Shown here in pieces: positions 54,032 through 61,721 of a DNA stretch of 64,000 nt. The DNA comes from Selaginella moellendorffii (taxonomy: Eukaryota > Streptophyta > Lycopodiopsida > Selaginellales > Selaginellaceae), in assembly GCF_000143415.4 (NCBI RefSeq), contig NW_003314262.1, forward strand, positions 2,112,048 through 2,176,047, read 5' to 3'. Below the pieces are notes generated by a model. That model did not search any database. It saw only the letters and a program-made list of their open reading frames with translations, and was not told the DNA's origin. Every line of letters starts with the position of its first letter. Position 1 is the first letter of the stretch. The position numbers and the translations under genes were made by a program.

Positions 54032-54790
54032 GTCAGGATTCTTCGAGTTGCAAAGAAATCGAAGTAAACATATTTTTCTTTCAACATTTCCTCATTTTTG
54101 CATCCTTCCTATCTGCTAGACAATTTGTAGAAGAGTCGCAGAATCGTTTCTTAAAGTTTTTGTAAGCAACTAAAGCTTTGTTTCGCTGCTTGTTCTAAAC
54201 TATCGTCTCTCTTTTTAGTGTTGTTTTCTTGGGCTATTTCTTCTCGTTTTCTTCTCTCCTCCGCTATGGCATTTTCATCCTTGATTCGGAGTCTAGCTTT
54301 TGCTTACTTGCAAGTGTCACATCGCCATTTTGGATAGCATTGCTTGTACGGTTTTGCACAATTTCTGAAACCACACAAAAGGCAGTCCTCGTATCTTGTA
54401 CAGCTTGTGTTTCCAAATGGGCAGTCGTGCTTTTTCATTCTTCCTCCATCTCCAGCCGCTAGAATTTTCCCTTGGTCGTTTCCTTATTGCAGATTCTTGG
54501 AATATTCACTTTCTTCAACCTCTCGCCAAAAACAGTTACGCGTACGCTCCAAGTTTTCCACGACTTGGGTGGCTTCAATCTTCAAGTGTTCTTCATCTTT
54601 TGGTCTTACGCTCCATTTGTTTCTTCATTCCTTCATGCTCTTCCACCGTTTTTGTTTTACGGTCTTGTTTTTCTTGATTTTTGGGGTTTTTTCTTCCTAT
54701 GCCATTTTCTTGAGCGTCTTTGGTCTGTTTTCCTTGAAGTTTTGGGGAAAATGATCGTCTTGATCTGCTCTATCCCACCGTGGTCGCCAG

Positions 54791-55209
54791 TGAAAACTCC
54801 TGGACTCTCTGGACTGAGAGGAAAACGTCCACACGAGATCTTCCTAGGAGATTCAAATCTAATCTAGTCCCTAAATCTAAAACTACACTACAAGAAGAAT
54901 GCACTTACCTGCTTGTGCCAAGCCAAGTTGGGACTGTGAACAAGTGCTTGAAGGTGCTAGTCCCATGCCTTTGATCCCTTGAAGGCGGTGGGTAAGTAAG
55001 ACATTGCTGTGAAGAGCTGAAGAGATAGGCAGAAAGACGATGTATTGCAATGTATTTTGTATTAGGGATAAGTCTAAAAACATTCTAAGTCCTACTTTTA
55101 TAGTTGCTACTGCTGACGTCAAGGTTAGGAATACAGTCATAACCTTGAACCTCTCAAGTTTACTTTCCTAAGCTTGAATCCTCGAGCTTGTCTTTTTCTC
55201 CCTTTTCCA
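54791..55209 (-). repeat. 5' LTR of the gag-only element
   Basis: This is the partner of 49,410-49,828. The primer-binding site lies at 54,774-54,790 on the minus strand. Confidence 0.95.
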
Positions 55210-55697
55210 TGGGGCCGCATGCCATTTTCAGGAGCACATAGGAGTATATTCCTAGAATATTCTAACACGCGCGAGATTTTTTTGAGTTTCCTGGAGATCC
55301 AACCGTTAGATCGCAACTAGATTTTACAGAATGGTATACAATGTCCTTCTTGATGACCCTGCATAGAAGCATCTCGATCGGACACCACATGAGACCACAC
55401 GAGCCTTACAATGTTTCAGGGGCATTTGCCATAGATCCGACCGTTATTTTGCTCCAAGATTCTACAGTTTGGTGTGCATTGACCTTTCCATCGACACTGC
55501 AAAGGGACATCACAATCAGATGCGGGATCACAAGAAACCAACTTCACTAACTCTGGTTTCACCAAGATCTATATAAGGAGTTATGAAATGAAAGGACCCT
55601 CTCTATTGAAATGTGTTTATGGTCCTAGGGGCATTGTGACATATCAAAGGATTTTGCATCAAGTTCTGTATTTGCATGTTTATCAAGCTACTGAATT

Positions 55698-55727
55698 GCT
55701 AAACCCTAAACCCTAACCCTAAACATG
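55698..55727. repeat. Interstitial telomere-like repeats
   Basis: Three to four units of CCCTAAA/CCCTAA occur in a row, the plant-type telomere motif. The run is short and sits inside the giant element. Confidence 0.8.
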
Positions 55728-56469
55728 TGGCAAATGCTGCGTGAAGAAAGATGCCCTTTCTGGGCAAATGCTGTAAGAGGCAGATTCCGAGCAGATGTAT
55801 CTCAGGCCAGCGAAGGGGACAAACGAAAACTAGCTATAAACATGACGGGATGCAAATAGATTACTAGGCTGGTCCTGCGAAAATCAAAAACCATAATTGA
55901 AAACATTGAAAATGCAAAAAGAAAGGTTTATAATATTTTTGAATTTTAAGCAACCAAATGAATGTAAGTAGGGCATGTGTTTGTAAGTTTAAAAATGCCT
56001 CAACCACTTAAATTCCCAAGTAAATAAAGCTGTTTCTATTTTTGGTACAGGTAAACTTTATAGCGTGTGGGCTCATGCAATTTTGAACCCAAAAATGCAC
56101 CAAAAAATGCTCGACTAGCATTATTCTTTGAATGGCGTGTGGCCTTATATTGCCATAAATGGACGTACACACACAGCATAATTATTCCTTTACACGTCGA
56201 ATAATCTTGGCGCAGATCGCTGACATGGCATGGCAAAGTTCGAATCACTGACATGGCACAGCTGGATCGAGGCAAGGACATGATGTGACAAAGTTCAACC
56301 TCCGACAGCAAAGTCTAGAAGCTACTCAGTTTGAAATTTGTCAGAGGAATCATAAGATCTGGTTTGTCAGAGGATTTGATGTGACATTCAAGCATGTGTT
56401 ATTTTTGAATTCTCGAACTCATTCCTAGGTCTATCATTTTTGTGCACCGTGTTCTTGGTTCCGCTGAGC

Positions 56470-56660
56470 GCAGTGAGCGCTGCTTGTGTAAGCGGCGTTG
56501 TGAGCTGTGGTTTATGCGTCTACAAGCGGTTGCGGCATTGCGAGCGCCATTGCGAGTGGCAGTTTATGCGAGTGGCAGTTTGTGCGAGCGGCGCTACGAG
56601 CAGTTGTGGTGTTGCGAGCGGCGCTACGAGTAGTTGCGGTGTTGCGAGCGGCACTGTCTT
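56470..56660. repeat. GC-rich minisatellite of gcgagcggcgctacgag-type units
   Basis: Imperfect units contain gcgagcggc, gtggtgttgcgag and agtggcagttt. It resembles the array at 48,850-49,010, so the two probably flank matching positions at the heads of the two genes of the giant element. Confidence 0.7.
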
Positions 56661-56745
56661 TGGTGTGGCTACCGCTTCCTCTTGATAATCGGCACTTGTG
56701 CTTCCTGGTATGTTCACCATGGAATGGTTTAGGACCACATTTAGA

Positions 56746-56769
56746 AATGGCATGAGGCCACATGCCATC
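56746..56769. repeat. Palindrome copy upstream of the transposase gene
   Basis: This is a nearly perfect copy, aatggcatgagg with ccacatgccat, about 435 bp before the transposase ATG. A second copy follows at 56,844-56,867, directly before the 263-bp duplication. Confidence 0.85.
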
Positions 56770-56843
56770 TTGGGCCCTTGCAATTTCATGGCTAACGTAT
56801 TGTCATGTATGTTTTTACTTGCCTGCAGCTGTGTGTATATCAA

Positions 56844-56867
56844 GATGGCATGAGGCCTCATGCTATT
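56844..56867. repeat. Palindrome copy bordering the 263-bp duplication
   Basis: The copy reads gatggcatgagg followed by cctcatgctatt and ends 3 bp before the start of the tandem duplication. Confidence 0.8.
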
Positions 56868-56870
56868 TGG

Positions 56871-57396
56871 TATGTTATGATTTAGGCCATTCTCCAATCA
56901 TTTTTTGTATGGTCTTAACTTCTTTTCTGCACTTTCAGAATGGCCTTCAGGGTTGGGGAAAAGGTTTACATTTTGAATGGTGGGAAGAGAGTTGCAAAAG
57001 GGACCCTTGTGTCTATGGATCGGAACTTTATTATACACTGTCAAAGGCTTGGGGAAGGCAATGCTGCTACATCAGTAGAGACTGTCTTCGATGGGAATGT
57101 GGTCGCTATTGAACGAGGAGAGATGGTCGTTGGTATGTTATGATTTAGGCCATTCTCCAATCATTTTTTGTATGGTCTTAACTTCTTTTCTGCACTTTCA
57201 GAATGGCCTTCAGGGTTGGGGAAAAGGTTTACATTTTGAATGGTGGGAAGAGAGTTGCAAAAGGGACCCTTGTGTCTATGGATCGGAACTTTATTATACA
57301 CTGTCAAAGGCTTGGGGAAGGCAATGCTGCTACATCAGTAGAGACTGTCTTCGATGGGAATGTGGTCGCTATTGAACGAGGAGAGATGGTCGTCGG
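56871..57396 (+). repeat. Perfect 263-bp tandem duplication over the transposase 5' end
   Basis: Units 56,871-57,133 and 57,134-57,396 are identical apart from one visible T/C difference near the end. Each contains the acceptor-like ttctgcactttcag, the ATG and the first 64 codons. The copy junction reads ttg|gtatgtt...tttcag, so the first unit could be spliced as an extra exon or the spacer removed as a 69-bp intron. Confidence 0.9.
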
Positions 57397-60271
57397 GGTA
57401 AATGTTGTTGTTGCCTTGAAAAATCTGCAGAAGAAAGTAGATGTTGGGGACAGCGCAAGTGCGACGCATGTTCCCTCCGTGGATCTTAAGAACCGTGCTA
57501 CATGGATTCAGGCAAAGGTGTTTCTAAACAACCCCGAGGGGGAGGTGGTAGCTGAGGGCTTAGCCACAGTTGTCGATCCAAGAGATGCGGTTGCTAATCA
57601 AGAATTGGGCTGGGATGATATTGGAGTTGCGATTTTAGAGGTTGTTGACACAGAAGAAAACAGTCTGACTATTGGAAGCATTGTGCGGTGGAAATTGAGG
57701 TATTTAGTGTTTGAGAATGTGAAGGATTCACAATCAAACACCACTACAACTGATGACAGAACATCTCTTCATGGGAAAAGAAAGTACACCTTCCTACAGC
57801 GTAGCCAAAGGGATCTGAGCAACGAACCGAAAAGGCAGAAAATGGTGATGGAGGTTCGAATGGTCTCGACAGTTGCTTGTTGCAAGAGGAGGTGCTGTCA
57901 ACATGCTGATTGGGATGCTATTGAAGAGGAGAGAGCAAGATACAAGACATTGTCCTGGAAGGCAGCTCGCAATTTTGTGTATGAGGCATTACGGTCATCT
58001 GTTGATGCTTCAGAACATCAGGTGGGGGGCATGGTCTTCCAGAGGGGTTTGGTCTGCATGAAGGCATGGAGAATCATTTATGGAGTCCCTCGAAGCACAT
58101 TCTACAGAATCAAAACTGAGTTCGAGGAACAAAGGGTTCAACAGGCAGTCCATGGGAACGACGGTACGCACAAAACCAGGGGTCATGTTGTATATGGAGA
58201 GGCAATCTTCAAGAGGTTTGTCGAGACATGTAGCGAGCAGCAACCACATAAAACCCGCCTCTTGGAAGATGGAACACGAGACACCCAACGAGTTCTCCCT
58301 TCCATGTATACCAAGGGGGCCATATTGGAAGATGTGAATCGGGAACTCCAGAGTAATGGCTACAGGAAGCTGAGCCAATCTAGATTTAGTAGATTGTGGA
58401 GCAACAGGTTCAGGGATGTGAGTATAGGAAAGTACTCCAGCTTTTCAAAGTGTGACGAGTGCACTGCTATCAAAATGGCTTTGTCGAAGAATTCTTGCAG
58501 CACTCAAGAGCGAGAGACGTTGGTTAGAAGGCGGCTCGACCACAACATCGAGCAGAGAAGCTGCAGGACTGCATATTATCATAACAGGATTCTCTCCATG
58601 GAGAGACCTGACTCTTACCTCTGCATCATCCACGACAAAATGGACCAGAAAAAGACGTGCTTACCTCGACTCAATCCTGCCCCCAAGGCAATCTCTTCAT
58701 CCATGCAGCTGCCTGTGTCTCTGTTTGGCATAATCGCTCATGGGCATGGTGCCCAGAACTATGGGAACTTCTTTGTACCTCTATGGGGTGGCGGGGGTGC
58801 AAACATGATGATTGCGTCCCTAGCAAAACACTTAAGGTCTCTGCAAAGTGCGCAGACTGAGCTGAACGGCCAACCCTTGCATAAGGCCCTTGTCGATCGA
58901 ACCCCATACAGGGTTCAGCTGGAGGAGGAGCAAAGGCTTGCAGTATCGCGTGGGGCCCCATGCCATCCCAGTGAATATGTTGGCCGTCAGATTGTAGGGT
59001 TATCACGTGAGGCCTCATGCCATTCCGACGAGGCTGGTCGCCCGGTGAATGCACAGCCTCATCCAAACGAAGCAGAATCTCAAGGAAGTTCTTGCGGCCG
59101 ATGTGGCCTTCCACCCCATCTTCTGCTCCAAACAGACAATGCTGGCAATGAGAACAAAAACATGTACGTCTTCGCGTACTTGGCGATGCTTGTTGCCAAA
59201 GGCATATTTGAAACGGTTACACTTGGCTTTCTCATGGTTGGGCACACTCATGAAGACGTCGATGCCATGTTCAGTCACCTGGCAGAGTCCCTCCGGCGAT
59301 CCAATGTCCTCACCCTCCCACAACTCTACGATGAATTCCAAAATTGCATCAAAGGCACTGTTGAAGCTGCACTTGTGACAGAGGTTCCAGACTTTAAGGG
59401 GTTTGTAAGAGGCTACATCAGGGACGGATCCGAAACGCTAATTGGCCACTCCAAGCCTCTTCAGTTTCATTTCAGCATGCGTGACGGTGCTCTAGTGATG
59501 AGGTACAAGATGAGAGAATGGGACACAGTGTGGCTACCAGTGGATGGCATTGAACTCTTCAAGAGAGATCCCATAACTGGGGAACCTATGATTCCTCAGG
59601 GTTCCCCACGGCCGATGCACCCGGATGGACTCAAAGACCAGGAAAGTATAGTGGCCGGGATTAGACAGCATATTGCCTTCTGGAAGAGGGGGTTGGTGTT
59701 TGGTGGAGAATCCTATTTTAAGAGGTGCAAGCCTTTGCTCGAATACTGGGAGAAGATTATATCTGCTATCCAAAATGGGCCGGTTGTATATGAAGAATTG
59801 GAAGAGTCCTTTTGGCCAGAACCCAGAGCACTAGATAATAGCGGAACAATGTCCTCTGGAAATGCAGTGACAGATAACAATGTTGAGGATCACTATTGTG
59901 GGCTGAGGAACAAGAAGCCGGATTCAGCATTCAATCCAGTACAGGTCTGCAAAGGAATGGTCGTGCTTGTCAGACCCAGTAATAAAAAACAAATGATATG
60001 GGTGGGGCGCTGCATCACTGATGCAGAGGAGGACGCGGAAACTAACTCCTTCAATGTAACTGTGGAGTGGTTCAAGCCAAGTTCCGGATATACGAAGGAT
60101 TGCCTAGAAAAGAGATGGGTGCTGAATCCAAGGGATCCCAGCATGAGCATATCGGTGGATAATGTTGTGCATGGTTGGATGCGGAAGCAGAGTGCCACCA
60201 TCACCTTGCCAGACCATGCAAGAGATGCAGCAAGAGCATTCATAACCCGGGTTCAAGGTGAGATTCATTAA
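57203..60271 (+). CDS. Putative transposase, DUF7869-like, 1,022 residues
   Basis: One long frame without stops. Residues 1-80 (VYILNGGKRVAKGTLVSMDR, IIHCQRLGEG) resemble a small domain found with plant transposases (DUF8039-like, from memory). Residues about 230-430 are basic and helical. A Cys pair (SKCDECTAIK) precedes the core. The core has three acidic landmarks expected of an RNase-H-fold transposase: IIHDKMDQKK, LLQTDNAGNENKN and LMVGHTHEDVDAMFSHLAES. The last two are hallmarks of the DUF7869 family as I remember it. The C-terminal region (about 905-1000) is BAH-like (VLVRPSNKKQMIWVGRC, VTVEWFKPSSGY). Catalytic assignment is inference. It begins 16 bp after a splice-acceptor-like run inside a 263-bp duplication and is flanked by palindromes. 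Confidence 0.75.
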   Translation: MAFRVGEKVYILNGGKRVAKGTLVSMDRNFIIHCQRLGEGNAATSVETVFDGNVVAIERGEMVVGVNVVVALKNLQKKVDVGDSASATHVPSVDLKNRATWIQAKVFLNNPEGEVVAEGLATVVDPRDAVANQELGWDDIGVAILEVVDTEENSLTIGSIVRWKLRYLVFENVKDSQSNTTTTDDRTSLHGKRKYTFLQRSQRDLSNEPKRQKMVMEVRMVSTVACCKRRCCQHADWDAIEEERARYKTLSWKAARNFVYEALRSSVDASEHQVGGMVFQRGLVCMKAWRIIYGVPRSTFYRIKTEFEEQRVQQAVHGNDGTHKTRGHVVYGEAIFKRFVETCSEQQPHKTRLLEDGTRDTQRVLPSMYTKGAILEDVNRELQSNGYRKLSQSRFSRLWSNRFRDVSIGKYSSFSKCDECTAIKMALSKNSCSTQERETLVRRRLDHNIEQRSCRTAYYHNRILSMERPDSYLCIIHDKMDQKKTCLPRLNPAPKAISSSMQLPVSLFGIIAHGHGAQNYGNFFVPLWGGGGANMMIASLAKHLRSLQSAQTELNGQPLHKALVDRTPYRVQLEEEQRLAVSRGAPCHPSEYVGRQIVGLSREASCHSDEAGRPVNAQPHPNEAESQGSSCGRCGLPPHLLLQTDNAGNENKNMYVFAYLAMLVAKGIFETVTLGFLMVGHTHEDVDAMFSHLAESLRRSNVLTLPQLYDEFQNCIKGTVEAALVTEVPDFKGFVRGYIRDGSETLIGHSKPLQFHFSMRDGALVMRYKMREWDTVWLPVDGIELFKRDPITGEPMIPQGSPRPMHPDGLKDQESIVAGIRQHIAFWKRGLVFGGESYFKRCKPLLEYWEKIISAIQNGPVVYEELEESFWPEPRALDNSGTMSSGNAVTDNNVEDHYCGLRNKKPDSAFNPVQVCKGMVVLVRPSNKKQMIWVGRCITDAEEDAETNSFNVTVEWFKPSSGYTKDCLEKRWVLNPRDPSMSISVDNVVHGWMRKQSATITLPDHARDAARAFITRVQGEIH
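58944..58968. repeat. Palindrome copy inside the transposase frame
   Basis: A tatcgcgtgggg half is followed by ccccatgccat. It is translated in frame as SRGAPCHP, in a poorly ordered stretch before the QTDNAGNENKN motif. Confidence 0.7.
59001..59024. repeat. Second palindrome copy inside the transposase frame
   Basis: A tatcacgtgagg half is followed by cctcatgccatt. It is translated as SREASCHS, parallel to SRGAPCHP 57 bp upstream. Confidence 0.7.
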
Positions 60272-60936
60272 TATTCCTTTACTAGGTTTCTAATGTATTT
60301 TATTTCAAGGTGAACAATCCGAATCTGAATCAGAGGAGGCGTGATGGCATGTGGCCCTTTGCACTAGTATATCTTAATACCGGTCTGAGAAATAGAATGG
60401 CATGTGCTCTCAGGCCTTTTACTAAATCACCTTTGAAAGAAATGCAAGCGTCTATGTCGTAAAAAAAAGGTACTAGAGAAATTCCTTAATAATATGAATG
60501 TTATTTAGTTTCATGAAAATACACTAAGGGTCAAATGAGTTAAATGACTTCTCCAGACTAGCAATGCCTCTTGCTACACCTTCACAATTAGATTCGTTAG
60601 AAAAAGATAACATTGAATAATATCTAAATGTTCTCACCATTAAGTTATATGTCTGGCTAATAGGAATGACGTTCATCTTGGAAAGCTCACCACACGCTCA
60701 ATGAACAAACAAATAGTGTGTGCGCGCATGCCATCACTCTTCTTTAGCTTCAAATTCGGCTTGTTCACCTTGACAATGAGATTTATTATACAACCAGATG
60801 GACTCAGTCTGGACACAAAGTCACCGCGCTAGTCACCATGCCCCAGATATGTCTAGCCCCTGGACAAAAAACATATAATTTCACGTCATTTTCAAATACT
60901 TGAAAATGTGTACCTAGTCCCATTTTACTGAATAAA
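60272..60936. other. Right subterminal region of the giant transposon
   Basis: There is no gene. It holds three decayed palindrome copies (60,343, 60,396 and 60,719). A possible 3' exon of the transposase gene (ggtgaacaatccgaatctga at about 60,310) may follow an intron, because gttcaagg recurs at the ORF end and at 60,305. Confidence 0.5.
60396..60419. repeat. Decayed palindrome copy near the right end
   Basis: Here aatggcatgtgc is followed by tctcaggcctttt. Other weak copies lie at 60,343 and 60,719 on the right, and at 42,697, 49,322, 55,387, 56,062 and 56,131 elsewhere in the element. Confidence 0.6.
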
Positions 60937-60960
60937 TCCCACTTTAACGAAATAGAGCTT
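60937..60960 (-). repeat. Right terminal inverted repeat of the giant transposon
   Basis: This is the exact reverse complement of 42,602-42,625 over 24 bp, followed immediately by GATT, which also precedes the left end. A second, imperfect copy of the gtccca block lies just inside. Confidence 0.92.
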
Positions 60961-60964
60961 GATT

Positions 60965-61498
60965 AGCTAGTGTAATAGTTGGCATGAATGAGTGTTTGTT
61001 GGTCTTATCGCATTCATTCTATTCTTTTGATTATTACTTGAGTTAGTTTTGATAGATTTGGATGTTATTTCCTTTGGGTGATACATTCGTGAGCATTGTG
61101 TTTGTCAGTCAATGATACTTTGTGTTCTTTGAGTTATTTTTAGTAAGTTGTTTGACATACTGTCTACCATCTTCAGTAGTTACGTTTTATCATTGATGAT
61201 CCGCTAGCTATTGAATTTTGTTAGATGGTGAATCCTATGTTTTCCAATGATAGTGATCTTGGTGGTTCCTATTCTATACTACTCATTTATCGAATGATAA
61301 CTTACTTGGAATACTTTTGTGTTCTAATCTAAGATATATTCACTGATAATTCAGGCTCCAAGATATTATTGTCTATGACTTTGATATTGTCCATATATTA
61401 ATCTTTGAGTTTGGGCCAGTATAGGCATCAGCACTTCGTGTGCATGTTGAAATCTCTAGTCATGGGGTTGCTACTATTAACTGGTCACATAACCCACC
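60965..61498. other. G/T-rich flank of the giant transposon
   Basis: The composition matches 38,650-42,597, so this is the other half of the sequence split by the transposon. No gene or named repeat is seen. Confidence 0.45.
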
Positions 61499-61721
61499 TG
61501 TTATGATCCGGCGCAAAAAGACAAAGATCTAGTCGCCCTAGACTATGCTACGCCACCTCTTGAGGTTCCAACCACCCTCGAGCTACCTTAAAAGCTCCAC
61601 TGTGCCGCCGCTCCACTATGAGCCCTAGGGTAGGTTAGTCCCTTACCCTAACATGCCTTAATATACCCTTGAGCCTCCCTTTGACCGACGTTGACCACGT
61701 AGTCAAAGCTGACGCCTAACA
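61499..61721 (-). repeat. 3' LTR of the right-hand Ty3/gypsy element
   Basis: These 223 bp begin TGTTAGGCG and end CATAACA on the minus strand, a TGTTA/TAACA terminal pair. A purine tract (ggggggaagaa) lies directly before it on the minus strand at 61,723-61,734. The 5' LTR must lie beyond the window. Confidence 0.75.

Larger units (their letters stand above)
49410..55209 (-). mobile_element. Gag-only LTR retrotransposon inserted in a palindrome of the giant element
   Basis: Identical-looking LTRs of 419 bp (49,410-49,828 and 54,791-55,209) flank a 5-kb interior. The target duplication is TGGGG (49,405-49,409 and 55,210-55,214). Orientation is minus: directly inside the right LTR the minus strand reads TGGCGACCACGGTGGGA, a primer-binding site, and directly before the left LTR it reads a purine tract gtgggagag. 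The interior holds a gag-like ORF and a second ORF but no protease, reverse transcriptase or integrase. It therefore depends on a partner element. I count four differences between the LTRs, so it is young. Confidence 0.93.
42602..60960. mobile_element. 18.4-kb TIR transposon carrying a DUF7869-like transposase and a ParB/HAD gene
   Basis: Both ends are 24-bp perfect inverted repeats starting AAGCTCTATTTCGTTAAAGT. The flanks are a GATT duplication (42,598-42,601 and 60,961-60,964). Inside, a plus-strand 1,022-codon gene (57,203-60,271) is the likely transposase. A minus-strand multi-exon gene (43,044 to about 48,400) carries a ParB-like and an FCP1-like domain. About twenty 24-bp palindromes are scattered over the whole length, outside genes, in introns and sometimes in exons. 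A younger LTR retrotransposon occupies 49,410-55,209, so the element proper is about 12.5 kb. It belongs to none of the superfamilies I can name with confidence (hAT, CACTA, MULE, PIF, Tc1). The MITE at 17,647 shares its ends. Confidence 0.85.

Noticed and set aside
54229-54867. Plus-strand ORFs of up to 136 codons before the 5' LTR
   Set aside because: They have Phe/Ser/Leu composition in the pyrimidine-rich antisense of the retroelement leader, with no domain.
42697-60735. A CRISPR-like array
   Set aside because: The repeats are irregularly spaced, palindromic, found in introns and exons of a eukaryotic transposon, and no cas gene is present.
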